Notes: generated by a model not told the origin, from the sequence alone. A stretch of 32,446 bases of DNA from CAZVIJ01 sp964626735 (GCA_964626735.1 CAZVIJ010000016.1:1-32446); one strand, 5' to 3'; counted from the first letter of the stretch, positions 1-8,317 are shown. Program-made: numbers and translations.

Positions 1-1
1 G

Positions 2-733
2 GGCAAGGTAAATCTGCCCGCCGAAGATTTGCCCATCGTCAATCCGAAACTTACCAATACCCAGTTCCCCGTTCCCGAAGGCCGTACCTCATCGCCCATC
101 TACTCCCCCGAACGGAAGAAGATTAAGCCAGAAGTCAAATCGGTACCGACCGTCAAAAGCAAGGAACCCGCAAAGGCGAACCCGATCGAAGGGGTTGCCC
201 CACGCAAAACTGCGACCCAGCGCGCACTTCCGTTTATCGTGATTTTCGTGTTGCTGATTGCGGCGCTTGCGGGCATTTATGCCTATACCCTCATGAAGGC
301 GAAAATTTTCTATGTTGGGGTTTGGAATGTGCAGCTCAGCAGCGATGAGCGTACGAACGGCGTCAAGAACTTTACGTACACGTTCACCGAAAGGCAGCTC
401 ACCGAGGAACTTTCGCTCGACGCTAAGGGGGTCACCTCGAAGACCACCGTTACGTCCGATATCCATATATCCGAAAACACCGGGCAAAAAATTTACTTCA
501 CCAAGACGAACACCAAGGTCGACATTAGCGGCGTTACGATTCCGCTCAATATTTGCGACCCGTCGAAGAAGAATTGCGAAGAGGTCAAAGCCAAGTACAT
601 GGACAGCATGAAAGATTCAGTACTGAAGCAAACCCAATCGTACGCCAAGAATAAGTATACGCTCACCAAAAACACGACATCGGAGCTCAAGCTCGAATCG
701 GATACGGAAGCGACCTTGATACTTCAAAAATAG
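2..733 (+). CDS. Membrane-anchored hypothetical protein (5' end cut by window)
   Basis: The frame is open to the left edge of the window, so the true start is probably outside it; the first in-window start-like codon is a TTG at 29. The N-terminal part is rich in Pro, Lys and Ser and looks disordered. One hydrophobic segment lies at about residues 67-89 counted from that TTG, followed by a domain of about 140 residues rich in beta-strand-forming Thr, Val and Ser. Two cysteines eight residues apart (CDPSKKNC) could form a disulfide if the domain is outside the cell. The topology suggests a single-pass protein with an extracytoplasmic C-terminal domain. I recognise no family, and the function is unknown. 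Confidence 0.6.
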   Translation, partial: GKVNLPAEDLPIVNPKLTNTQFPVPEGRTSSPIYSPERKKIKPEVKSVPTVKSKEPAKANPIEGVAPRKTATQRALPFIVIFVLLIAALAGIYAYTLMKAKIFYVGVWNVQLSSDERTNGVKNFTYTFTERQLTEELSLDAKGVTSKTTVTSDIHISENTGQKIYFTKTNTKVDISGVTIPLNICDPSKKNCEEVKAKYMDSMKDSVLKQTQSYAKNKYTLTKNTTSELKLESDTEATLILQK

Positions 734-755
734 CTAAGCGAGCACAGACGTAAGA

Positions 756-1532
756 TTATTGGGCAGCATCCCAAAAGTACCAGAAAATTTTCCTCTGCAT
801 TTCCGCGAATTCCTTGCTGACGATTTCTACCCCGGCGTATTCGCCGTTTGCCCAATTCATGAGACTGACGGTATCGTTGTAAATTTGGAGATCTTGCTTG
901 ATGACGAAAATTTTCTCGTCGAGCTTTCGGTACTGGAACACGGAATCCCAACCTTGCGCGTTGTTATACGAGAATGAGGTGTCTTGCGGAGTATTGCCGA
1001 TTTCCCGGTACTGCACCTTCCTGAGAACCGCTTCCTCGCGCATCTTATCGCCATAGCTTTGCCCGACGAATTCGTTGATCGTAGAAAAGCCGTACATCAG
1101 TACCTCTTGCGATTTCAGTTCATTCCATAGCATTTGCTTCAAGCCGTCAACTCCCTTGTAGTGCTTGACCTCGAATTTTCCCGGCAGCACCGACGAAAGG
1201 GATGAAAGGTGAGAAATGAGGCCTGGCAAGCGCTCTTTGTTTGCGAGAATTCTTTCCTCTTCCGATTTGAGCAAGAGCTCGAGGTTTTCCGGCGAAGCTG
1301 CCTTTATCTTCTTTCCTCCCGATGAATTTACTTCCTCAACCAGCTTCTTTGCGGTCATGATTTCAACCAGCCGATAAATTTTAGTCCGATTTAGCTCGGT
1401 ATCCCGGGAGATTTCCAATGGCGTATGCGGCCCATTTTCCAGCAAGAACAAATAAAGATTGGCTTCGTCTTGGTTTAATCCCAGAGAAGTAAGCATTTCT
1501 GCTATTTCGTGTTTGTTGTAGTGAACAGACAT
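756..1532 (-). CDS. TrmB-family transcriptional regulator
   Basis: A 258-residue protein with an N-terminal winged helix-turn-helix (about residues 8-65). It reads LTSLGLNQDEANLYLFLLEN at the start of the helix bundle and has the family-typical NRTKIYRLVEIM recognition-helix region. A short coiled linker follows at about 75-110 (LLLKSEEERILANKERL), then a C-terminal effector-like domain. TrmB proteins bind DNA and respond to small molecules, often sugars; related short forms are common in Patescibacteria and archaea. The gene is divergent from the dehydrogenase-like gene starting at 1575, with only 42 bp between the start codons, so it may regulate that gene or itself. A minus-strand TATACT lies about 20 nt upstream of the ATG. 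The ligand cannot be inferred. Confidence 0.8.
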   Translation of the reverse strand: MSVHYNKHEIAEMLTSLGLNQDEANLYLFLLENGPHTPLEISRDTELNRTKIYRLVEIMTAKKLVEEVNSSGGKKIKAASPENLELLLKSEEERILANKERLPGLISHLSSLSSVLPGKFEVKHYKGVDGLKQMLWNELKSQEVLMYGFSTINEFVGQSYGDKMREEAVLRKVQYREIGNTPQDTSFSYNNAQGWDSVFQYRKLDEKIFVIKQDLQIYNDTVSLMNWANGEYAGVEIVSKEFAEMQRKIFWYFWDAAQ

Positions 1533-1574
1533 CAGTTTTACGGTTTATCCGAAGTATAGCACACTCATGCCGTT

Positions 1575-2546
1575 ATGAAGAACAATGAGGTAAAAACAAC
1601 TCCGGCAGCCGTGCATAACAGAGTACTTATTGTGCTCAGCCCTACCCTCGATTCCTTGGGGATTCGGCAGTCGCTTACGAACTTAGGAGAGTCAGTGACC
1701 GTTCATATCATAGAACACGCCACCACGCTTCGGGAGATACCGGAACTTTTCGATCGGGAGACTACTAAAATATTGGCTATCGACCCGGACTTTTCCGGGT
1801 GGAACGTAGAGAACGATCTCATCGACGATATCCCTCGGCTTGAGGCAATATGCCTACAGACAACCTCCTTCGGTTGGATCGATACCGAGTATTGTCGGTC
1901 GAAAGGCATTGCGGTCACCAACTTGCGAGGCTTCTCGACCGAAGCAGTCGCCGAATGGGCACTTTTTGCCTCGCTCGCGTTGGCCCGCAAAGCACCCGAG
2001 ATTATTCGTGCTCGAACGAAAGGTGAAATTGCACATCCGCGAGGAATCGAGATGAGAGGACGTACCGCAGGAATTATCGGACTCGGGCGAATTGGAACGA
2101 GAGTTGCTGAACTATGCAACGGTATCGGTATGCAGGTACAATATTGGTCGAAGCATACGCGCGATACGCGCTTTACGTATGTGGACCTCAGGCAACTGCT
2201 CAGTACTTCCGACTTTCTGTATGTTTGCGTTGCGGATTGCCCTGAAACCCGCGGCCTCATCAACGAATCGATGCTAACTGGGATCAAGCCTGCGGCGTGC
2301 ATAATAAACGTCACCTTCCAGGACATTATCGATCACCGTAAAGCACTCGGCCTCGTGCAGGATGGGATCTTGCTCGGTTATGGATATGAAGACGATCGCG
2401 CTTCCCTGCTCGATCAACATGCCAACATCTGGGCGTCTCCCGAGATTGCATGGTGCACGGAAGAATCGTACCTCGAAAACGGAAAGCTTTGGGTAGCGAG
2501 CATGCAGAATGCAATCGTAAGGAAGTATCCAACGCTCGTCAATTAA
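1575..2546 (+). CDS. D-isomer-specific 2-hydroxyacid dehydrogenase-like protein, catalytic residues altered
   Basis: A 323-residue protein with the layout of the D-2-hydroxyacid dehydrogenase family: a substrate-binding half, then an NAD-binding Rossmann domain with GLGRIG at 169-174, then a return to the first domain. The Rossmann motif is intact. The catalytic positions are not. Where the family has N-x-A-R-G this protein has NVTFQ (245-249), so the substrate-binding Arg is Phe. Where it has the catalytic His in T-P-H it has SPE (288-290). It may therefore bind NAD(H) without ordinary dehydrogenase activity, or catalyse something different. It is divergent from the TrmB regulator, with a TATAGC -10-like site at 1555-1560. 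ATG 1575 is used because the ATG at 1567 is closed by a stop after three codons. Confidence 0.78.
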   Translation: MKNNEVKTTPAAVHNRVLIVLSPTLDSLGIRQSLTNLGESVTVHIIEHATTLREIPELFDRETTKILAIDPDFSGWNVENDLIDDIPRLEAICLQTTSFGWIDTEYCRSKGIAVTNLRGFSTEAVAEWALFASLALARKAPEIIRARTKGEIAHPRGIEMRGRTAGIIGLGRIGTRVAELCNGIGMQVQYWSKHTRDTRFTYVDLRQLLSTSDFLYVCVADCPETRGLINESMLTGIKPAACIINVTFQDIIDHRKALGLVQDGILLGYGYEDDRASLLDQHANIWASPEIAWCTEESYLENGKLWVASMQNAIVRKYPTLVN

Positions 2547-2547
2547 A

Positions 2548-3186
2548 TCAATCGCCGCTTTTTCCTTCCATCACCAGTTCCGTACGATCATCTTGGAGCG
2601 TAGATTTGATAGCCTCCACTACGATTGCAGCCATCCTTCGATAGTACGGGCGGAATGGAAGGCCGTGCTGCGATTCGTACCCTTCGCGCGTGATCCGGGT
2701 AGCGATTACGAGGGGAACGTAGGCTTGCGAATAGCTCATGCGCTGCCTCCTACCGACCATTCCGAACTGCGTAACCCTCTCTTCTGGAGATCTCAGCAGG
2801 TTTTCGGTCATCGTTGCCTGCATAAATATATTTTCGCCGAGTGCTGGTGTTTCTTCGCCCGTTATCCTTTCGACTTGGTAACGTCCAGCGCTCAGTCGGA
2901 CAACCGAGAAAATGGTATGCGCCATCCGTATTTCTTCGTGGAGCCTCTCGGTCCAGCCTTCCGCCGATGCCATCAATGGTGCGAAATTTACCAGCGAGCC
3001 TCCCGTAATCAGCATCATCAACGTCGAAATTTTGCCCGCATCCCCCAAATCGGTGATATTGTGGAAAGGAGTGGAAATAAGCCTCGCGTGGTCATCGCTG
3101 TCGCAGTCGATGTCAAGCAATCGCGCTGTTGCCATAGGCATTGCAATCGTCAGGCCCGGATCCTGCAGAAGTGTTATCTCGTTCAT
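2548..3186 (-). CDS. Hypothetical protein
   Basis: A 212-residue protein with no family I recognise. It appears soluble, with no signal peptide or clear membrane segment. The C-terminal half is Arg-rich and helical (RMSYSQAYVPLVIATRITRE). The coding call rests on a continuous frame, a codon pattern like its neighbours, and an upstream TATACT placed 7 nt before the ATG. It ends 1 bp from the dehydrogenase-like gene on the other strand, so the two genes are convergent. Confidence 0.6.
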   Translation of the reverse strand: MNEITLLQDPGLTIAMPMATARLLDIDCDSDDHARLISTPFHNITDLGDAGKISTLMMLITGGSLVNFAPLMASAEGWTERLHEEIRMAHTIFSVVRLSAGRYQVERITGEETPALGENIFMQATMTENLLRSPEERVTQFGMVGRRQRMSYSQAYVPLVIATRITREGYESQHGLPFRPYYRRMAAIVVEAIKSTLQDDRTELVMEGKSGD

Positions 3187-3193
3187 GGCATAC

Positions 3194-3199
3194 AGTATA
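3194..3199 (-). promoter_or_regulatory. -10 element TATACT for the gene starting at 3186
   Basis: TATACT on the minus strand, 7 nt before ATG 3186. This places the transcription start at or next to the A of the start codon. No good -35 box is seen. Confidence 0.55.
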
Positions 3200-3262
3200 G
3201 CTTCTCAGCCCGCCCAAATAAATATCGCTTATGCACTACATGAAAAAGCGATACAATAAGGC

Positions 3263-3490
3263 ATGGCAGCAACAAAAGCCTCGATCCCGACCGAGGACGA
3301 GGGCAGTACGACCCGTAACCTCGAGTCGCACAACAACAATCCGGAGTTCAACCACCCGATGTATCCGTTGCTCAACAACTATCCCACGACGAAAGCAGGT
3401 ACCAAGCGGGTTCGTATCTTGAGCTACTTTTACTTTGGGTTCATCTTATTCTTCGTATTACTGTTTATCCTCAGCAGGATTTTGAAGTAA
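3263..3490 (+). CDS. Small C-terminally anchored membrane protein
   Basis: A 75-residue protein. The first 48 residues are polar and Asn/Thr/Pro-rich. The last 25 form one transmembrane helix (YFYFGFILFFVLLFILSRIL) ending in Lys, so it looks like a tail-anchored or single-pass protein. TACAAT at 3252-3257 lies 5 nt upstream of the ATG, with TTATGC 17 bp further up as a weak -35. A second small membrane-protein gene follows 23 bp downstream. Function unknown. Confidence 0.6.
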   Translation: MAATKASIPTEDEGSTTRNLESHNNNPEFNHPMYPLLNNYPTTKAGTKRVRILSYFYFGFILFFVLLFILSRILK

Positions 3491-3513
3491 ACGCTTCTTG
3501 GTATACTTCGAAC

Positions 3514-3936
3514 ATGATGTCTTTTTATCAAAATATCTCTGCTGCACCAACATTCAGCGATAAAGTCTCACAATACGGTCAAGAGGGTCTTCCTACCGCA
3601 TGGCAAACTGCCCGAACGTTAGTACAGGGATTTCTTTACCCCGGCTTTATTATGGGCATCAATGCGGCTTCAGTCGATACGATAGCGACCAACTTCAATC
3701 TACCGGGCCAAAGCTTCCTTCTGCCTACATTGCTGTTCTCTACCTGGGTGTGGGGACTGCTCCGCTCGAGGAAAGTCGTACCGCTCCTGGACAAGCCCCT
3801 CGGTTTGGGTTCGAGATTTTCCCAAGACGAATCAGTCGGCAACATTTCTTTTGCGGCATCATTTGCAAACGTGGCCGTAATGGTAGGCACGTATTACGTC
3901 GTACGCTCAGCAGTTCGCATGATTACAGGCGTTTAG
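3514..3936 (+). CDS. Small multi-pass membrane protein
   Basis: A 140-residue protein with about three hydrophobic segments: around residues 35-55, 70-87 (LLPTLLFSTWVWGLL) and 110-135 (FANVAVMVGTYYVV). The loop between the second and third is basic, so it is probably cytoplasmic. ATG 3514 lies 6 nt after a TATACT at 3502-3507; a second ATG at 3517 is also possible. I recognise no family. The preceding 75-residue membrane protein may be a functional partner, which is inference from position only. Confidence 0.55.
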   Translation: MMSFYQNISAAPTFSDKVSQYGQEGLPTAWQTARTLVQGFLYPGFIMGINAASVDTIATNFNLPGQSFLLPTLLFSTWVWGLLRSRKVVPLLDKPLGLGSRFSQDESVGNISFAASFANVAVMVGTYYVVRSAVRMITGV

Positions 3937-3962
3937 CCCCGCCCGGGTTGCCACGCGCTATT

Positions 3963-3991
3963 TTTACAAACCGTGAATCAACCCATATAAT
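3963..3991 (+). promoter_or_regulatory. Promoter of the pyrophosphatase gene
   Basis: TTTACA (3963-3968), a 17-bp spacer, then TATAAT (3986-3991). The ATG follows after 8 nt, so the predicted transcript begins at the start codon. This is one of the two clearest sigma70-type promoters in the window. Confidence 0.75.
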
Positions 3992-3999
3992 CGGCCCGT

Positions 4000-4584
4000 A
4001 TGGCAAATATCGATCATAAACCTTCCAAGCACATGCTCAACCTCATCCATGTGCTCCCCCCGTTCGCAGATGATGAGAAAAAAGTAGTTAACTGCATCGT
4101 CGAAATAAACTCGCACTCTATCAACAAGTACGAGATTATTACCGAATCCGGCCAATTGAAGCTCGACCGCGTCGGCTACTCTTCGCTATCTTACCCATTC
4201 GTGTACGGTGGCATTCCCCAAACTTGGGATCTCGACGGCGACCCGCTCGATATCGAAATTGTCGGCGTAACCGAACCGTTGGTTGAAGGTTGTCTCGTTG
4301 AAGCGAGGATTATCGGAATCATGAAATTCAACGACGGCGGAGAAACCGACGACAAAGTCATCGCCGTCCTTAACGACGACAAGAGGATGGACCACATCAA
4401 CTCGCTTGAGGATCTCGGCGAGCACTTTATGAAGGAAACTTCCTACTACTGGGAACACTACAAGGATCTCAAGAAACCAGGCACCTGCAAAGTCGAAGGA
4501 TTCTTCGACGCTGCGGAAGCGGTTAAGATCATCGAAGAATGCGCCGAAAGGTATCAGACGGATTACCTTCCGAAGTTCGACTGA
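4000..4584 (+). CDS. ppa: Inorganic pyrophosphatase (family I)
   Basis: Hydrolyses pyrophosphate to phosphate in the cytoplasm, pulling biosynthetic reactions forward; Mg-dependent. The protein has 194 residues, close to the usual 170-200 for the soluble family I enzyme. The signature lies at about 77-85 (DLDGDPLDI), giving the metal-binding Asp residues 79, 81 and 84. Other conserved elements are the early KYE (43-45), the substrate-loop region YPFVYGGIPQT (65-75), and NDDKRMDHI further on, which carries a further metal-binding Asp. The gene is monocistronic, with its own promoter (3963-3991) and a strong terminator (4604-4631). Confidence is high. Confidence 0.95.
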   Translation: MANIDHKPSKHMLNLIHVLPPFADDEKKVVNCIVEINSHSINKYEIITESGQLKLDRVGYSSLSYPFVYGGIPQTWDLDGDPLDIEIVGVTEPLVEGCLVEARIIGIMKFNDGGETDDKVIAVLNDDKRMDHINSLEDLGEHFMKETSYYWEHYKDLKKPGTCKVEGFFDAAEAVKIIEECAERYQTDYLPKFD

Positions 4585-4603
4585 TTCTAGCCTGAATCAA
4601 CAA

Positions 4604-4631
4604 AATCACCCGGCATTGCGGGTGATTTTTT
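4604..4631 (+). terminator. Intrinsic terminator after ppa, possibly bidirectional
   Basis: A 9-bp perfect stem (AATCACCCG / CGGGTGATT), a 6-nt loop, then six T. In the other direction the same stem is followed by TTTTGTTG, so it may also stop the convergent gene, whose stop codon at 4631-4633 sits at the edge of the T-run. Confidence 0.88.
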
Positions 4632-5089
4632 CATAGTTTGTACACGCTCGTGAGCGGAATGTCGGGGAAATAAACCAGGGCGTCGATGCTTGGATCTTTG
4701 ATCTCGATCATCTCGAAATCGGGATACGGGATGATCTCGAACTGGCGATTTTCGAGGCTGCAATACTTTTTCTTGAAAGCCGGATAGTCTGATATCACGA
4801 GATCCCCACAGCCTTTTTGAGGGCGTAGGGTATCTGGTTTCCTGATGCGAAAAATTTTGAGCAATCCTGCGGGCGTTTGGAGCGGCGTTTCGAATTGAAA
4901 TACCGGTCCATTATGGTAATCGATTTCCTTCCCCAAGAATTTCGATTTCTCGACAAGCTCATCAGACTCTTCTTCACTGTGAGAAAAAATCGTCGCATAA
5001 TCGACTGCCAGCCCCCGCTCATCGATATGCCTATACGCAAGCTCTTGAATAAGCTCAACAATTTCCAAAATCCTATCCACAACATCCAT
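4631..5089 (-). CDS. Hypothetical protein
   Basis: A 152-residue soluble protein. The N-terminus is helical and acidic, the middle contains RIRKPDTLRPQKGCGDLVIS, and the end is beta-rich. The spaced PQKGCGD motif and the surrounding Lys/Arg look like a conserved site, but I cannot assign it to a family. The start is supported by TATAAT 5 nt upstream of the ATG. It is convergent with ppa and shares its terminator region. Confidence 0.6.
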   Translation of the reverse strand: MDVVDRILEIVELIQELAYRHIDERGLAVDYATIFSHSEEESDELVEKSKFLGKEIDYHNGPVFQFETPLQTPAGLLKIFRIRKPDTLRPQKGCGDLVISDYPAFKKKYCSLENRQFEIIPYPDFEMIEIKDPSIDALVYFPDIPLTSVYKL

Positions 5090-5094
5090 TCGCC

Positions 5095-5100
5095 ATTATA
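5095..5100 (-). promoter_or_regulatory. -10 element TATAAT for the gene starting at 5089
   Basis: A perfect TATAAT on the minus strand, 5 nt before ATG 5089; no consensus -35. The 130 bp to the next plus-strand gene (5227) hold nothing else I can support. Confidence 0.6.
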
Positions 5101-5226
5101 TCTAAAACCTAATCCAAAAAACCATCTTAGCCCCACCAGCCTAACCAGCTGACCAATTATTAATTGACAAATGACAATTGAAACCGCCCCTGTCCCCCGT
5201 ACCTCATACTATTTATAGAAACAATC

Positions 5227-6012
5227 ATGTCGGACAATAAATCAATTGTGCAATCCATTATTGCCTACTTTATCAAGGCAACTTTTACCGCAGCGATAGT
5301 GCTCGGTCTTATAATCATCGGGACGTTCGTGTTCTTCTCGCAAGTCCGGGAAGTTTCGCCAACGACAAACAACCAAAACCAATATAGGGTTCAAGGCTCG
5401 GCTAGCAGGAAAGTAAAACCTGACATCGCACGCATCAATCTTTCTGCCGACATTACGGGAACCGACGTTCGATCCGTACAGCAAAACGCAAGCGAAGCCA
5501 TCAATAAGGCGACAGACGCCGTGAAGACAATCGGCGTCAAGGAAGACGAGATCAAGACATCGAACTACAATATCAGCCCCAATTACGACTACACTGCGGG
5601 AAACCAAAAGCGGCTCACCGGGTACACCGCCACGGTGTCAGTCAATATAGAGACGAAGATGATCGACAAAGTGGCTCAGATTCTCGATAAGGCAACGGCA
5701 GCCGGTATCAACAGCGTGAACGGTCTTTCATTCTCGGTCAGCAACCAGAAAGATATCGAGAAGGAATTGAAGCTAACCGCAATCGATAACGCTAAGGCCG
5801 AAGCGAAGAAAATTTCAGAAAAATCGGGACTTAGATTGGGCAATCTCCAAAATATCGAAGACAGCTACAACTACCCGATCATGTACAACGAAACGGCAAC
5901 AAAGGCAGTAAATGCCGCAGATAGCAGATCGAGCGCGCCGATCAATCTCAACGTCCAACCGGGCGAGAACGAAATAACCGCGAACGTGACCTTGGTTTAC
6001 AAATTGAATTGA
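5227..6012 (+). CDS. SIMPL (DUF541) domain protein, membrane-anchored
   Basis: A 261-residue protein. An N-terminal transmembrane helix lies at about 15-37 (AAIVLGLIIIGTFVFF). A SIMPL/DUF541 domain fills the rest, starting at the typical RVQGSASRKVKPDIARI strand and containing the conserved middle LTGYTATVSVNIE, followed by the ALDNAKAEAKKI-like helix (AIDNAKAEAKKISEKSGL). SIMPL proteins (BP26/YggE-like) are envelope proteins that form ring-like oligomers. Their biochemical role is unclear; stress protection has been proposed. The domain is expected outside the membrane. TATAGA at 5214-5219 lies 7 nt before the ATG. Confidence 0.88.
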   Translation: MSDNKSIVQSIIAYFIKATFTAAIVLGLIIIGTFVFFSQVREVSPTTNNQNQYRVQGSASRKVKPDIARINLSADITGTDVRSVQQNASEAINKATDAVKTIGVKEDEIKTSNYNISPNYDYTAGNQKRLTGYTATVSVNIETKMIDKVAQILDKATAAGINSVNGLSFSVSNQKDIEKELKLTAIDNAKAEAKKISEKSGLRLGNLQNIEDSYNYPIMYNETATKAVNAADSRSSAPINLNVQPGENEITANVTLVYKLN

Positions 6013-6013
6013 A

Positions 6014-6367
6014 TTATCTAAACGATTTGGAAAAGCGGGCAACTTCTTCGGGAGTTGCCTCTACTATTATGTCGCTCGTAATCAACGGCGAGAAACAGGT
6101 AGCGGTCATGCACCGTCTCAGCGTATTTGGCTTTCCGACGACGATAGCTCCATCCGGTGCGACAAAACGGTATTGTGTAGGATCATCGTAGATAGCGCCG
6201 AACAGTATTCTCATCTCGTCCCAATCGCTTGCTGCCGCCAATACCAGGTTCGTTACCCCGCACGTTTCTCCTTGATGATTAAGCCGTGCCCAAAAAAACG
6301 GCCCTTCATTTTCCTGAGGAGTGAGAACTCGGTATACATACGCTTGTTTCCCCCGAACGATTGCCAT
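6014..6367 (-). CDS. Hypothetical protein
   Basis: A 117-residue soluble protein with a mixed alpha/beta pattern and no recognised motif. It is convergent with the SIMPL gene (1 bp apart). The coding call is supported by a perfect TATAAT 7 nt upstream of the ATG on the minus strand (6375-6380). Confidence 0.55.
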   Translation of the reverse strand: MAIVRGKQAYVYRVLTPQENEGPFFWARLNHQGETCGVTNLVLAAASDWDEMRILFGAIYDDPTQYRFVAPDGAIVVGKPNTLRRCMTATCFSPLITSDIIVEATPEEVARFSKSFR

Positions 6368-6374
6368 ACCGATT

Positions 6375-6380
6375 ATTATA
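6375..6380 (-). promoter_or_regulatory. -10 element TATAAT for the gene starting at 6367
   Basis: TATAAT on the minus strand, 7 nt before the start codon. The intergenic region to 6446 is AT-rich and contains further TATA-like words on both strands. Confidence 0.55.
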
Positions 6381-6445
6381 CACCCTATAGCTATAATATA
6401 TTGACATTATCTTGAGGTTCCCCTTCCAACAAAGTGGCCTTCGGG

Positions 6446-6451
6446 TATAAT
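6446..6451 (+). promoter_or_regulatory. -10 element TATAAT for the FolC-like gene
   Basis: Perfect TATAAT, 7 nt before ATG 6459. No recognisable -35 at the correct spacing and no Shine-Dalgarno sequence. Confidence 0.6.
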
Positions 6452-6458
6452 TCCAACT

Positions 6459-7784
6459 ATGACGTATCGCGAAGCGGTTATATTTATCCAAAGCTATATC
6501 CCGGTACGGGATGCGAAATGGAACAAGAACTTCGGGCTGGACAAGATCAAGTATCTTCTTGAGAAGGCAGGAAATCCGCATTTGGATATGGAATACATCC
6601 ACGTCGGCGGCACTTCGGGAAAAGGATCGACAGCAACGTTTATCGCCTCGATTCTTAAAGAGTCGGGATACCGCGTTGGGCTCCACGTATCTCCGCATAT
6701 TCGGACGATGCGCGAACGGATGCAAATCAACGGCGTTCCAATTTCCAAAGAGCGGTTCGTACTTCTCCTCAAAATGCTGCAGCCGCATATCGAGTGGATG
6801 GAACGGGAATTCGGCGCTCCCCCCTCCTACTTCGAAATCCTACTCGTACTGACCTTCATGCATTTCAAGCATGAGCGTACGGACATCAATGTAATCGAGG
6901 TCGGGATTGGCGGTAAGCTCGATGGAACGAACGTTATCGACTGCGAGTACCAAGTCGTCACGAACGTAGGGCTTGACCATATGTCTATACTCGGAGATAC
7001 CAAGGAAGAAATTCTTCGCGACAAGCAGGAAATCATCAAGAAGAATTCGCGTGTCGTTACGGGAATCCGCGAGCAATACCTTCGCGAAATCATCCAGCAG
7101 AAGGCACGCGATACCGGGTCTGAACTGTATTTTATCGATACCGATATTTTCGTCACGAACAAAAAGTTCCGCGATAGGGGCAGCTTCTTCGACCTGAAAT
7201 TCAGGGACCTCGATTTGAGAAGCGCGACGATCCGTTTGCCGGGCACATTCCAAATCGATAACGCGTCGCTCGCGGCCGCAATCTGCCATCTCGCGTCGGC
7301 TGATTTTCCCCTCATCACCGAAGACTCCCTGAGAAGCGGATTGGAGAATGCGCAGATCAAGGGCAGAATGCAGATGATCGGCACCAATCCCTTGACGATC
7401 GTTGACGGTGCGCATAATCCCGACAAGGTTCGCGCACTCGTAGAATCGATCGAAGCGATTTATCCGGGCAAGAAGTTCGTTACGCTGTTCCGTTACAAGC
7501 ACCGCAAGGATATCGGAGAAAGCATTTCGATGCTTTCGAAAATCAGCACGCTCATTATATTCACCGGTTCAAAGCGCGTTGAGGAGATTGGAACGATCGA
7601 CGGCTTTACCGACGCAGACCTCGAAAAGCTCAAAATCGACGTCGAGTTCAGGTCGGAGCCCGACCTTGGCGAAGCGTTACGGTATGCGTACGATCGATTG
7701 CCGTTCGAGGATGCCGAAGGCGTGCTTGCGACCGGTTCCCTATTGATTATCGACGAGCTGATGAAAGCTCAAAGAAAGCTGTAG
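6459..7784 (+). CDS. folC: Folylpolyglutamate synthase / Mur-ligase family protein
   Basis: Family enzymes add glutamate to folates, or glutamate to dihydropteroate, using ATP in the cytoplasm. The 441 residues match the usual 420-450. Motifs in order are the P-loop GGTSGKGST (50-58), HVSPHI (76-81), the family block GIGGKLDGTN (149-158), GLDHMSILGDT (171-181) and DGAHNP (316-321), which joins the central and C-terminal domains. Small departures are GGKLDGTN for the common GGRLDATN and HRKD where DKD is usual. No other folate gene is in the window. In organisms with reduced biosynthesis the substrate may be salvaged folate, or an unrelated acceptor. The family call is firm; the substrate is inferred. 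Confidence 0.88.
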   Translation: MTYREAVIFIQSYIPVRDAKWNKNFGLDKIKYLLEKAGNPHLDMEYIHVGGTSGKGSTATFIASILKESGYRVGLHVSPHIRTMRERMQINGVPISKERFVLLLKMLQPHIEWMEREFGAPPSYFEILLVLTFMHFKHERTDINVIEVGIGGKLDGTNVIDCEYQVVTNVGLDHMSILGDTKEEILRDKQEIIKKNSRVVTGIREQYLREIIQQKARDTGSELYFIDTDIFVTNKKFRDRGSFFDLKFRDLDLRSATIRLPGTFQIDNASLAAAICHLASADFPLITEDSLRSGLENAQIKGRMQMIGTNPLTIVDGAHNPDKVRALVESIEAIYPGKKFVTLFRYKHRKDIGESISMLSKISTLIIFTGSKRVEEIGTIDGFTDADLEKLKIDVEFRSEPDLGEALRYAYDRLPFEDAEGVLATGSLLIIDELMKAQRKL

Positions 7785-7814
7785 GAACCGATCTGCGCCG
7801 ATGCGAGACAATAC

Positions 7815-8300
7815 TTATCGGTACGATATTTGGCCGAATACTACCATTGCAGCGGGGAATCGAGGTTCCGGCGCTGCCCCGTTATCCGGGACGAGCTGCG
7901 AAGTCGCGATGCCGTATGCCAGCTTCATGGGAGTTCTTCGTCCGCCTGGGTTGTACCATTCTTCGAAAAGCGATTGAGCGGGCGTCATTACTTTCGAGCC
8001 GAAAAAACCGGAGAGGGTTGCTGCGCTAATGATAGCGGGAGCCAACCTCTTTACGACGACGATGCCGGTTGAGCACTCATCGCTTCGATAGATTGCCAGT
8101 CCCAATCCCTCGATATCGTATTCGGAAAAGTGAGCTGCTCCCGGCACGCAAAACTTTGGCCTTACCGAGCCTCCTGTCTTAAGCGAATACAATGCATAAC
8201 CGTCTACGGATAACGGCATAGGGTGATCGTATGCCGGCGTCGAGAAGTTGAATTCGCCGGGAAGAACTCCCATCGGTGCTGTAGTTTGAGCTAGAGTCAT
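7815..8300 (-). CDS. Hypothetical protein
   Basis: A 161-residue protein (start MTLAQTT). A longer reading from 8318 is possible, but a perfect TATAAT lies inside those six extra codons, 6 nt before ATG 8300, so I take the shorter form. The protein seems soluble and globular, with many Gly and Pro and conserved-looking turns. No family recognised. The region between it and folC (7785-7814) shows no clear terminator. Confidence 0.55.
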   Translation of the reverse strand: MTLAQTTAPMGVLPGEFNFSTPAYDHPMPLSVDGYALYSLKTGGSVRPKFCVPGAAHFSEYDIEGLGLAIYRSDECSTGIVVVKRLAPAIISAATLSGFFGSKVMTPAQSLFEEWYNPGGRRTPMKLAYGIATSQLVPDNGAAPEPRFPAAMVVFGQISYR

Positions 8301-8306
8301 ACGGAA

Positions 8307-8312
8307 ATTATA
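8307..8312 (-). promoter_or_regulatory. -10 element TATAAT that decides the start at 8300
   Basis: TATAAT on the minus strand, 6 nt before ATG 8300. It falls inside the longer alternative frame, which argues for the downstream start. Confidence 0.6.
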
Positions 8313-8317
8313 CCCCA

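Noticed and set aside
2593..3243. A 216-codon plus-strand frame
   Set aside because: Opposite the 2548-3186 gene, which has a well-placed -10 box; the plus-strand translation is rich in Cys, Arg and His like typical antisense frames.
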